Assembly (NCBI GenBank): GCA_015956445.1
Contig: WIUZ02000011.1
Span: forward strand, 1,405,997 to 1,469,996
Length of the DNA: 64,000 nt
From: Thelephora terrestris
Taxonomy: Eukaryota > Basidiomycota > Agaricomycetes > Thelephorales > Thelephoraceae
Direction of reading: 5' to 3'
The position numbers were made by a program, and so were the translations under genes. The first letter of the stretch is position 1, and the number at the start of each line of letters is the position of its first letter. Shown piece after piece: positions 1 through 9,502 of the stretch. Under the pieces are notes generated by a model. It saw only the letters and a list, made by a program, of their open reading frames with translations, did not search any database and was not told the origin of the DNA.

Positions 1-2
1 TC

Positions 3-164
3 TCCGGGTCGTCGCTCCATTTCACGAGTCAGGGGGAATCAGTGGGTGGTAGCGACACCCCTTCTAATGGGGATCCTATGAGTTCGACGGAAGCGGATGA
101 TGACACCCCTAGAGAACGTGGCGTTGGGACCGAAGATACTCCCGAAGCGGCTCAGTCGCCATAG
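3..164 (+). CDS. 3' end of an unidentified protein, cut by the left edge
   Basis: One reading frame is open from the left edge to a TAG at 162-164, giving about 53 residues of an acidic tail rich in Ser, Thr, Gly, Glu and Asp, for example SSTEADDDTPRER. The other two forward frames stop within the first 90 bases. This looks like the disordered C-terminus of a larger protein whose body lies to the left. No domain is visible, so no function can be given. It could be chance, but the composition resembles disordered tails of fungal regulatory proteins. Confidence 0.35.
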   Translation, partial: SGSSLHFTSQGESVGGSDTPSNGDPMSSTEADDDTPRERGVGTEDTPEAAQSP

Positions 165-642
165 TGCCTAAAGAGTGCTAAAAAAGGGTCGTAGTCAGGC
201 CCGTCCTCCTTTGCACCAGTCGATTTATCGCCCGGTTCAACGTTGACAACTACGTCAAGTATACGCATTTTCGCACCTCCGGGTACCGATACGATTTTAA
301 TTGTGTTTTAATTGTGTCCAATGCGGATGTGTGCTGGTGCTTCTTCCCAGGCTCATTTTGTCTATACACTACACGTTACAAGGGATATGCGTAAATATAA
401 GTATAGCTACCGTGAGCACTTAACTTGAGTGACCACAGAAGCGGATGTAACTTCGAAGCCAGCTCACCGGTCCCGGTCCAGATGATTATGTGAGGACAAC
501 GTCCTTCAACCTCATAAATCAGACCTTCAAATTCTTCCTACGCGCACGAGAGCTTAGATATCTCCGTGGAGACGTTTCTGCATTCCCCACAAATCCTCTA
601 TCCCTATTCCACCCTTGGCGCTCAGCGCTGCTCAGCCTAGGG
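165..642. other. Intergenic stretch without a recognised gene
   Basis: A small ORF at 490-723 on the plus strand has no recognisable domain and runs into the repeat block, so it is not called. Weak similarity to the sequence just left of the second repeat copy begins near 600. Nothing else is seen. Confidence 0.5.
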
Positions 643-776
643 TGTCTGTCACGGGCGCCTCTTAGTCCTCGCCCCGATCTTCAAGCTCTAACAGCCACAA
701 AACCCGTACAATTCGCCGGATGACTTCTACTCCCCTGTTCTGGTCGTCGAAGACTCTACTAAACCTCCCAACCCAT

Positions 777-851
777 CACGTGTAATCACGTGAAGCAACA
801 AATAAGCTCATCGCAGAGCAACAGAACCCCTGTCAGCTAAACGTATATAAA
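777..851 (+). promoter_or_regulatory. Paired CACGTG boxes and TATA box of repeat copy 1
   Basis: Two CACGTG palindromes, at 777-782 and 787-792, are spaced exactly one helical turn apart. A TATATAAA at 844-851 follows. All are unchanged in the second copy (26910-26925 and 26977-26984). CACGTG is the binding site of bHLH factors such as Cbf1. The arrangement is that of an RNA polymerase II core promoter pointing right. Activity is inferred. Confidence 0.55.
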
Positions 852-1351
852 CCTGGGGGTTCGCTGCTCCTTTCCCTCAGTCGTGGCGCAGGTCATCAGT
901 GGCTATATTCCTTGCACCAGTTTCTCTCTCGTGCTCGCCTCGGCCGATGGTAGGGCGCACTCGGCCCTGTGCTCGGTCCGTCGAGGTATGTATTACGGCG
1001 TGCCGCACAGGGTATAGGTGACCCCTCCTAGGTGCCCAAGACGCCTACCGGAGAGCACCACGGCCTCAAGACCTCAAGGTAGCTCATCCTGAAACGGCGA
1101 GTGCGATCCCCCACGGACCGCTAGGGAGCCACGAGGTGGGCTGGTGTCAGCGTGGCCATCTGGTGACTTGCGTCTTTTCGACGAACAGCACGAACGCTCG
1201 GATCGACGGGGAGTTATGGCGATGTCCGCTGGGCAACCAGCGATCGTTTTCCTGCGCCCGGGTTAGAACCGTCGATCCTCCCCCTCGAGGGGCAGAGTAA
1301 GTTCGTTGCTGGGCAGCTTGGGGATGATTGGCTGCGGAGTTGTATGGGCGA

Positions 1352-1476
1352 GCGGGACCGCGTGTCGTCGTAGCTTCGGGCTCCGCCAGGGTTCTTGCCC
1401 TGGCGGGGCCATGTGTCTCCAAGTCGCGAATTGGAGACACGCGAAGCTATGATGGCTGCGGTCCCGCTTTTTTTTT
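1352..1476 (+). ncRNA. Predicted three-way-junction RNA with T9 tail, copy 1
   Basis: The outer stem pairs 1352-1361 with 1458-1467 as a perfect 10-bp match (GCGGGACCGC). It continues through 1364-1378 with 1442-1456, including a perfect 8-bp core. Inside lie two hairpins: 1379-1391 with 1398-1410 (13 bp with one G-T pair, 6-base loop), and 1413-1422 with 1431-1440 (perfect 10 bp, 8-base loop). Nine T residues follow at 1468-1476, which resembles an RNA polymerase III terminator or an attenuator. In copy 2 the only change within the fold turns a C-G pair into T-G, so pairing is kept. It may be part of an LTR leader or an independent small RNA. Confidence 0.5.
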
Positions 1477-1575
1477 GTCAAAAATAAAAAGATAGGGGTT
1501 CAAATCTGCGGCTACCCCTCTCACTCTCAGTGTTTGTACATAGTCTGGTTGTGGTTGAATAAATTGTTCACCTTT

Positions 1576-1925
1576 CGTTCAACCGGAAAGCGATCGATTT
1601 CGGTGTAAAATTTCCCACGACCGCTCACTCATCTTTCCCGTCCTCCTTCACCGCCAACGCTTCCGTGATAGTAACCGCAGTGTCTTCAACAGAAAGCCGA
1701 ACCGCGCAACCATTCCGCCGGTTCAAAATCGCGGCTGTCTTCTATAACCCAAGCACGCATCTTGGATCGTCGTGCATTGAGTATCCCTAGATATTTTTGT
1801 GGACGTTCAACATTAGGTCCTACCTTTAGGGTCCTCGTTTGAGATATACAAAACGATCCATCACGTTCGGAAGAGGCACGCGACCGTGGTTATATTCCAT
1901 GGGCCACTGAGATTGCAGATGTATG
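1576..1925 (+). pseudogene. Decayed 5' fragment of DPH1
   Basis: This stretch aligns with the upstream region and first exon of the intact DPH1 gene at about 27709-28060. Anchors include ACCGCGCAA near 1701, the CATCACGTTCG match at 1859, and the GCAGATGT match near 1917. Identity is only about 70% by eye with several indels. The frame is broken and the Met of the intact gene is not kept. Similarity fades after about 1925, well before the iron-sulfur cysteine motifs, so no active enzyme can result. It is best read as the remnant of an old segmental duplication that also carried the LTR-like block. Confidence 0.7.
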
Positions 1926-2192
1926 TTTGTCTCGTTCTGGGTGACCCTTGCCACTTTTGAGGTTGGGCGATTGGGCAACCAGACCCAGCTCACAGTCGGC
2001 AATCGTATCGGACGTGGGGCATCGCTTGGCATCGCTGCCTCGTCTGGTGGGAGTGCCGATCGTGGGAAACCCCCTTTTGATTGATCCCCCCCCCCACTAA
2101 TGACGGGTCTGACGTCAGAGATCGGAACTACAAAGTCATCGTAGCCACCATGAGTTCCTCCTTCATAATTACTTCCATCGCCACAGTGCACT

Positions 2193-2969
2193 ATGTCGCT
2201 CATTCGCTCAACTCGAGCAATCCGCCGCCATCTCCCGAACCGCCAGCGAGCCCTCTTTTCAGACTTATCTCAGGGCCATGCCGCGCTCGACAGAGGAACT
2301 CCCAAACAACAACATCCTCAGGACGAGAATGCGAAGTATGTCAAGTCGGGCACATCTCGAGCGGAGAAGTCACGGCTGGATGCAAGTAACCGTGAAAGCG
2401 GCGATAAACACGCTTCTCGCGAAGGCTTAACCGGGAACGAAGAGGGAGTGGGATTCCAGGACCAAGTAGGAGGAGCAGCCGGGGATAGGAAGAATCCAGA
2501 AGGGGGAAAAGGTGGTGGAGAGGAAGCGCGATCACCGAGTATTATCGGAGCAGTCAAGCAGGCGTTGGGACTTGAGTGGAAGTCCGGAGATGCAAAGCGA
2601 AATCCAGGTGGAGCACATGATGGTACAGGTACAGGGGGGCCCAGGAGGGGCTTCCACACCTCGAGCGCCTCTAATACTGTGGCAAAAAAATCACCACAAG
2701 ACCAACATCGTCATCTCTCATCGAGCGGCCAGAGAACGACTCATCCTGGTTCTCCGTCCAACCGCGTGTACGACAGAGAAGCCAACAAGGCCAAAGAGGC
2801 CGCAGATACGAGCTACGAGCCTGATCGGCTATCTGAAGAACAGGACAAGCTGAGATACGGCGGAAAGCAAAACTGGTCGAAGGGATCGGATGATGGAAAG
2901 GGTGTCGCTGGACAAGATGAAGGGCCGGAGAAAGGTTCAGCGGGGGGAAGGAAGCCTGAGAGGGGGTAG
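2193..2969 (+). CDS. Low-complexity protein with probable mitochondrial targeting sequence
   Basis: A single uninterrupted 258-residue frame. The first 23 residues are basic, free of acidic residues and able to form an amphipathic helix (MSLIRSTRAIRRHLPNRQ), which fits a mitochondrial presequence. The rest is hydrophilic and very rich in Gly, Lys, Glu, Asp and Ser, with no transmembrane segment and no catalytic motif. A short segment around residues 115-130 (SIIGAVKQALGLEWKSG) could be a helix. No family was recognised. The next gene downstream also has a mitochondrial-type N-terminus, but no functional link is shown. Confidence 0.55.
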   Translation: MSLIRSTRAIRRHLPNRQRALFSDLSQGHAALDRGTPKQQHPQDENAKYVKSGTSRAEKSRLDASNRESGDKHASREGLTGNEEGVGFQDQVGGAAGDRKNPEGGKGGGEEARSPSIIGAVKQALGLEWKSGDAKRNPGGAHDGTGTGGPRRGFHTSSASNTVAKKSPQDQHRHLSSSGQRTTHPGSPSNRVYDREANKAKEAADTSYEPDRLSEEQDKLRYGGKQNWSKGSDDGKGVAGQDEGPEKGSAGGRKPERG

Positions 2970-3338
2970 AAGTAGTGATGTACGGAAGCGGACAAAGGCC
3001 TCCCGCATCCAAATCTCTCCACTCCCTTGATATTGTTAAATGCCTGGTACGACAGAGACGGTCGAGGGTTGCAAGGAGAATCAAAGGCCCGTTAGCCACC
3101 GCTAAAAATGTTGCAGTAACCGCCAGGTCGCGTATTTGGGATGGGATTCGCTTTGCGGTCCCTCCGGCTTCAAGACACACAGAACATGGAGTGTATGCAT
3201 CCTCTACATAGTTTTTACAGGCAATGGTCGGGAGTCCAATAGAATCCGCCGCCGTAGAGTATGCAGAGTTCGCAGCAGTGTACGATCGAAGTCAGAGGAA
3301 CAGCCTGAGCAGACCAGCGCTATATTTCAAGCACCTGG

Positions 3339-4932
3339 ATGAGCATCATCACTTCCGTTTTACCTCAAACTCGTTGCCTACCTCTTCACCACGTACCTTA
3401 TATCACCACCTTACCTCGGAGGCATAAACACAATGCTTCCGCCAGTGCCAAACTATTCGAAGATGCACGGCGCGAGGAACAGGTGGAGAAACGGGAGATC
3501 GAGCGCAGGAAACAAGCCACGGACGCTCTCCTCATCCGCCAGGCTGACAGAAATTGGGACGGAGACGAACCGATTGCAGATACCGTCTTGAGGATGTTGG
3601 TCGATAAGTACAAACCTCTACGGTCAGGAGCGATTATCACTGCGGACGAGAAGCTCTCCAAAGCCGCTCCGTCCATTCGGGTGGGAGATACACCTTCCGA
3701 CTTTTTGTCATCGCCCCCGGAGTTGACACTAGAGGAAGCTCCTGTTACTTCTATGCGACTCCTCGCCTATCCGGAGATCGACCGGTCCAAACCACTCAAG
3801 GAACAACCGCTTCTCCCTGCTGTAGAGGGACATCGGCCTTGGCACACCAGCTTCACAGCACCGTCTCATGCGACCGCCTCTATACGACTCGGTAACATCG
3901 AGCCCGCCAAGTCTGGCCCTTCCCCCTCCCTCGACGAGAAAGCGAGGAAGCTTGAAAAGGACCACAGGAAGCGATTCCAAACTGCGTTCAAGCTGGAAGG
4001 AGCGAAAGAATCCGTAATGGAGCACCGGCTGGGGGACAGGCAACAGAAGCGGGCGCATGCGAACCCTGCCACTATGAAGGGCTGGAGGACGTTGGTCGAA
4101 GAGCGCATACAGGTATTTCGTACTTGTGTCTCGGTTTCTCGCGGTTTCTCATTTTATTCATGCTGATGTTCGCGTTATTTTATAAAGAGCGCTCGCGTAC
4201 AAGGCCTTTTTGACAATATCAAAGGCCGAGGCAAGCCCATTGTTACGAGCAACGATGAAGGGAATCCTTTTATCGGGCGTGAGGAGTTCCTCATGAACCG
4301 CGTCGTTCAACGTAATGGTGCCGTTCCTCCATGGGTCGAGCTACAAGTCGGTAAAATCAGGTTCATCCCCGCATGTGATTATTGGTTCACTGAACCGACT
4401 TCGAGTAGACATGGAGTCCGCCATCAAATCATTTAGACAGGTCCTCAGGCAAGCTTGGTCCCGAAGAGTTCTCCTTGTTGTGACGACAGCGACTCCACCC
4501 CATCCGCTGGATCGTATTACCGTGGATTACATCACGCACCTGCGGGACCCAGAGTGGGAGGAACAAGAACGATCTTATCACGAAACCGCCCTCTCGGAGA
4601 TAAATTCGCTGGTACGAAAACATAATGCCATGGCGCCCTATACTGCGAGACGTGCACTGTATACCCGCAGCGTCGAATTGGAGCGGTTATACAAGGAAAG
4701 CGCGCAGGAAATACATGAGGAACTTGTAGCAAAGCTCAGCGGCAAGGAGTATGAACCAAGATCCAGTCCAGAGCGTGGTGACGAAGACGATGGTCCCACC
4801 AACGCCCATGGGACGTCTCTGCCCTCCATTGGTATATGGGCGATGTTCAAAGAGTTGTTTACCCGGGTAAGTTCGCTCGATATTCTGTGGCCAGGATTTA
4901 CTGAAGCGCCCCCACAGCGACGTCGGGCTTGA
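3339..4932 (+). CDS. DnaJC28-like protein (DUF1992)
   Basis: Four exons join in frame: 3339-4112, 4188-4350, 4406-4866 and 4918-4932. The N-terminus is mitochondrial in style. After a charged linker, the first splice rebuilds the DUF1992 signature: ERIQ, then SARVQGLFDNIKGRGKP, then NPFIGREEFLMNRVVQRNG and PPWVELQ. A second conserved part follows, with RDPEWEEQERSYHE and INSLVRKHNAMAPY. This matches the DnaJ homologue subfamily C member 28 family, where DUF1992 often occurs without a J domain; none is seen here. Its cellular role is poorly defined. The last exon is only five codons long, so a different 3' end past 4932 is possible. Confidence 0.85.
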
Positions 4933-5364
4933 GTTTGGAACACATCAATGGCCTCGTGCGTCATCGTGATGGCGGCATCAACTTTGTATATGATTGGTGA
5001 GGGAAAACCCGAATTACAAGCGAGGGAAGAACTTGGCTTATCCGGAACGGATATGATGATGCGTCCGTGCGTGGGTGGGATGGGAGGACAAGGGGGGGAG
5101 GCTCGAGCTGTAGAATAAGTTGGGGATATCTTACGTTTTGCCTAAGGATGGCCAACAATGGCGGAAGGAAAGGAGGGATGAGGGGGACAATAGCCGCACT
5201 GTTGCAGCACCGTTATCCGGAACAGCAAGGCGGCGTGTTTGCCTCATGGCGTCACCTATAAATTCCGAGATTCATTCCTCCCGCTCTCTCCTCACACTTG
5301 CATTTCTCCCTCCCCCTTCAAGCGACACACATCCCCCAATCTTCCTTACCACCTACACCTCGTC
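4933..5364. other. Intergenic stretch
   Basis: This holds the presumed 3' region of the DUF1992 gene and the 5' region of the next small gene. A pyrimidine-rich tract lies at about 5270-5360, just before the next start codon. No extra gene was recognised. Confidence 0.5.
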
Positions 5365-5810
5365 ATGTCTAACGTCGATGACTCCATCTTCGTTCGTTTT
5401 TTCTCATCCATGGCCCGGCCGTAACGGCGTTAATCCTGACTCCCAACGATCTCCGTATCTACAGCCAGGCGACATCGTTGCTGTTAACAGCGGTCTCGGC
5501 CGACGAGAGGGTCTCGTAGTTGGCTCTCACATCGACCACCTCGTGCGTGACGCCCTGCTGCTATGCGCATGTTTTTTCTCTCGAGACTAACGTGCCGCCT
5601 TTGTCCTCAGGGCCGTCAAATAATCGAAGTTCAGCTCGACACTCAGGTCGTCAACTACTGGTGAGTCCCTCCTATACCTCCCTGGTGAACCTCGCGAAAA
5701 TTGACGCGTCCGTTAGGTATCCCCAAGTCACCAGGGTGAAACGAACCATCCAATACGCTCAACCCGTCCGTCCCGCTTACCGAACCGTCGAGCGCCGCAT
5801 CATGTGGTGA
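5365..5810 (+). CDS. Small conserved-looking hypothetical protein, four exons
   Basis: Exons at 5365-5391, 5465-5542, 5611-5660 and 5717-5810 join in frame to give a protein of about 82 residues. The first exon is only nine codons (MSNVDDSIF). The second starts PGDIVAVNSGLGRREG, and the third gives GRQIIEVQLDTQVVNYW. The last ends in a basic Tyr/Arg-rich tail, VERRIMW. The GDIVAV...G-VVG pattern looks like a small beta-barrel fold, but no family was recognised. Four consistent GT-AG junctions in such a short gene make chance unlikely. There is no signal peptide or membrane segment. Confidence 0.65.
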
Positions 5811-6215
5811 AAAAATTTCCGACAATCCCAAACGCTTTTCTTTTTCACGAGTGAGGAAGTGGGGGTGCGCACGCATGCGTGTGATTCCGCTTCCCCTTCA
5901 CGTCGTTCATGGAGTATCGAGAATGTATATGTAGGAGTCTGTGACTGCCCCTTTCCCTCCGTAGTACCCAGCAAGGATCATTTTTCTTGTTTTCTTTTTC
6001 TCTCTCATTAACTCGCGCAACTTTCACCGGTCTAGGGCTGATTCGGACCATCTGTGTTATTATTGCCTCCGTTCTGCCTGCTTGTCTGCGAATTTATATA
6101 AACCTTTCTCTCCATCTCATGGAAGTCGTGCGGAAGCGAACAGGGAACTCGGACGTAAGATTACACGCCCCAAGGCGCGAATGAACCCTCCCGCTGTACC
6201 CATGTTGTCAAGAGG
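5811..6215. other. Intergenic stretch between convergent genes
   Basis: It lies between the small gene and the end of ORC1, so it should hold both 3' untranslated regions. A T-rich pyrimidine tract is present around 5980-6010. No gene was recognised. Confidence 0.5.
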
Positions 6216-9181
6216 TCAGACACCCAACGCGTTCTTCCACATCTGCCCGCCAATCTCGCTGAGCACCCTCTCGACTTCAATTTGCTCAAGGTTGAGCACG
6301 ACCTTCCTCTCACCAGCAGGCTTCCGTTGTGCCGTCGCTCCATCCTCGATCAGCATAGCGCGCGAGGCGATCAAAGAGTCCAAAACTCCGTCAAGCTCTG
6401 CGAACGTCGGTTTCCGCGTCGGGTCGTCGTCTCCCGTTAGGATGCTCGTATAAATTACGTGTTGGTGTTGAACCTGATAATATCAAGGAGGAACAATTGA
6501 GCGTGAACACCACTAAACAAGAAAGAATTCCCTCACGTCACCCCACTTGACCTCTTCCACGCCCTCTTTCTTGACGCATTTGAGGACCGCGGCCAACATT
6601 ATCCTCTCGTGAAGGCTGAGGTCTTGAAGGTATCCAGCAGTGGGAGAATTTTGCATGGCCGAAATGACTTCCTTGACCTCCCTTATCCCCGCCGTCTTCT
6701 TGTTTGGTTGAACGAGTTCCACAGTCCTCCTGCCCACGAAGAAATGCACGTCAGCTGTCAGCGGCAGATTTCTTCGAGAGATGCAGGACGTACCTGCAGA
6801 TATCCAGCACCCTCCTCGCATCACCACTTATCGAGGATACCTTCATGGACGCGAACTTCACCCCATCTTTCAAGATAACTTCTGCAGCCTTGGCCGGAAG
6901 TCCCTCTCTCGATTTGTTGAGCCGAGCGAGCACAATTGTCTCGAGCTGAGCCGTGGTATACGGTTGGAAGTTGATTCGAATCATGCCTATGGGAAGAGAG
7001 TTCACTCCCATCGCCACAAAAGCAAAGCTCTGGAAGGAAACGAACCGAGGCGACTGCGGACTCTCCCCGTCATAACTCGCTCAGGGAGATCCATCGTGTT
7101 CGCGACCGCTAACACGATCAATTTGGAGTTTACCAGCGTCGGCCAATTGAAAAAGTTGTAGACGACGTCTTGCTTTGTGGTCATGAGTTGGTCGAGCTCA
7201 TCCATCAAAACCACACTGCAAGAGACAGCTCTATGAGGGAGGTGTCCTAGAGATGGGAGGAAGTTCAACCTACCAGGCGTGACCTCCGGGTCCAGCGGAA
7301 GCGCCACCGCTGAGATGCTTTGTTAACCTCTTGAGTGCTTCTTTCCAACTGATTGATAGGTGGCCATCCGCTCCGACGTCGTGCCCAGAAATGGTTTCCC
7401 AAAGCAAGTTATATGCGGCGTGGGGTTCAGGTATCTTCAGCCCGTTAATTTCGACGTAAGTGAATGGATTTGCTTCCTATGGTGGTTCGCTTAGTCAGTG
7501 TCACTAACAATGAACATGAAAAAAACGCGCACGTTACTCTCGGCCATTCGCTTCAGTTCACGAACTACAGCGTGGACAGTTGCGGTTTTCCCCGTGCCGG
7601 GTACACCGGAAATATCTAGATGCTGATTAGAAAGCGAAACCCAGAGAGGAAGGTGAATTCTTGGACTTGCAGATACAGCCACCGCTCCCTTCCTCGACCA
7701 ACTCCAAGACAGATCTCAATACCCTAGCATACTCTTCTTCCCGACAGGGCAGTTCGTTCGGTCTCGCAGCCACGTGCAGAACGTGCATCGCTCTTAGCCA
7801 CGGATCCTTCGGCAGCTTCTGTAGTTGCTTATAGTGCTCCTCATTCATTTCTGGCGGGGGCGGCTTCACCACAAACGACGCCTTCTTTCGCCGGGCCCGC
7901 AAGGCGGCCTTCGAGTGCGGAGTGGGCATGGCCAGGTTACGAACCCGTTTATGGCGTGGGGTGGTTATCGCTGACGTTTGGCCGCGTTTTCGTTTGGATG
8001 GTGTCTTCGGGATGCCATCGCTGAGGTCAAAGTCAGAGCCTTCTGGTTCTACGGCGGCATCGGAATCTGAGTCGGAAGCATCGGTTGGATGGGCGGAGGA
8101 TCCTGAAATGGAGGAAGATCTGGAAGGCTCCGGCTCGAATCCTTCCTCAGGGATAGCCTTCGTGCGTGGTTTCTTCTTGGGGGGTCTTCCCCTCGTAGGT
8201 GCCTTGCGCGTAGGTTTCGGCCTTTTCGAAGGACTCGGCGGTGGAGATTCACTTTCTGACTCGGACTCGGGATCCGCTTTGCGCCTTTTGGCAATTCGGG
8301 TCTTCGGTTTGGGAGTCTCAGGTACAGTGTTGCTAACACCAACCGTCCATCTAGACCAGTCATCTGGCGGCGCAACCTTCGCATGATCCCGGTGAGCCTC
8401 CCAGACAAATTCATAGAAGAGACCGCGTTTAATGTCCACCGCCGATCTGCAAACAAAGTGATCGACCTCAGAGACGCCTTCGCCTTCGGCTGCACGTTTT
8501 GAAGTCGCTGGCCAAGGCGAGGTTAGAGGTCGTAAGCCTGGGGCGTGACTTGTGACGTGGCATTTCATGACTATCTCCTGTGGAGAAAGAACGCCCGTGT
8601 TCGCGAGAGAGTAATAGATTTCGTTCTTCACGTACAGGGTTAAAGTTTAGTAATGGTTAATATCGGAGAGACAACGAGCTCACAGGTAAAGCGTCCCTCT
8701 TCTGTCTGATGCTGCCGAGCTGTGCCGGTCGAGCAAACCAATGGACTCGAATTCGCATGGACTCGCTGGGATCATCGTCGTCCCCAGCCTCGTCATCCTC
8801 CCGAACGACCCTCCACAGCGCGGTGATAACAGCCACACTGGGCGTTTTATTGGTGGACGCCACTAACACCGTATCGCCCAACGAGAACGTCTCGCTCGCC
8901 TTGGATCCAGAAGCGACAGGTTTAGCGGGCTTCTGCTTTCCATAGGTCCGGACGATCGGTTTGGAAGGGGGACCATATCTGATCAGGGACGAGTAGAAGT
9001 GCGTTTCGCCCGGTTCGACGGTCTCGTCTTGCTGGAAATCCGCGGGTTGTGCAGGACGCGTGTGGAGTGGGCTTGCTGGCCACTTGTACGTTTGAGAGGT
9101 TGAGATGAGGATTCCCCCGCCGTATCGAGCTGGGAGTTTCTGCTGTCTGTTGGACCGTCGAGGTGTTTGAGGGGCTGTCAT
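6216..9181 (-). CDS. ORC1: Origin recognition complex subunit 1
   Basis: The protein is the AAA+ ATPase subunit of the nuclear complex that marks replication origins and loads MCM. The N-terminal third has a BAH-type region (about 8400-8950; [11 protein letters not shown]...VITALWRVV, then NEIYYSL). A long basic, Ser-rich linker follows with an AT-hook-like TRGRPPKKK. The ATPase core has Walker A ([11 protein letters not shown]), Walker B (VVLMDELDQ) and sensor 1 ([13 protein letters not shown]). Splicing out a short intron near 7000-7060 joins RVRSRLG to [11 protein letters not shown], restoring the Orc1 SRLG-R arginine-finger motif. The C-terminus is the winged-helix region ending [19 protein letters not shown]. 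The start is the Met of [17 protein letters not shown]. The gene diverges from the DUF4139 gene, with 321 bases between starts. Confidence 0.93.
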
Positions 9182-9502
9182 CGTGGCGACGTGGTCGACC
9201 TTGACAGAGTGGGAAAACAAGCAGTGGGTCAGTATACGCCGTTCGGAGTGTGGAATTGGACACACGCGCCGTAAATCGCGTCGCGCTTCGATCCCCCACG
9301 GGCCACGGGCCGGTGATGTCCGTTCCAGCCAAACTGGGGACATCCGGAGCCCAGTTGGCGGCATAATTCAAATCGGCGTGTTGTCACTGATGCGTGACCC
9401 GCAGGTTCCTGGGCGCGATATCGATCACGATAGGTTACTGGTAGTAGAGGCGCAGCCTCGCCCGCTCAGAATCATCTGACAAGGGACCTGTTCTTAACTA
9501 CC

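Larger units (their letters stand above)
643..1575 (+). repeat. LTR-like block, copy 1 (matches 26776-27708)
   Basis: The block matches 26776-27708 at a constant offset of 26133 bases. There are no indels between 777 and 1563, and about 20 mismatches by eye over those 787 bases. The first 130 bases are less similar, about 87%. In order it has two CACGTG boxes ten bases apart (777-782 and 787-792), a TATATAAA box at 844-851, a long structured hairpin region (1352-1476) and an AATAAA at 1558-1563. Promoter, structured leader and polyadenylation signal in that order resemble a solo LTR, and the left end (TGTCACGGG) looks LTR-like. No clean terminal CA and no target-site duplication could be found. 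A stand-alone non-coding RNA gene of about 0.7 kb is the main alternative. Confidence 0.7.

Noticed and set aside
1147-1440. 97-residue minus-strand ORF intact in both repeat copies (also 27280-27573)
   Set aside because: It overlaps the perfectly paired RNA fold and is conserved only because the DNA is. Its composition is that of GC-rich noise and the changes show no codon pattern.
1490-1525. GGGGTTCAAATCTGC resembling a tRNA T-arm
   Set aside because: There is no matching D-arm, anticodon arm or acceptor stem, and copy 2 has GGGGTTAAACCCTGC, which breaks the motif.
7922-8386. A plus-strand gene inside ORC1
   Set aside because: It is the complement of the low-complexity Ser/Asp/Lys linker of ORC1 and has no independent signal.
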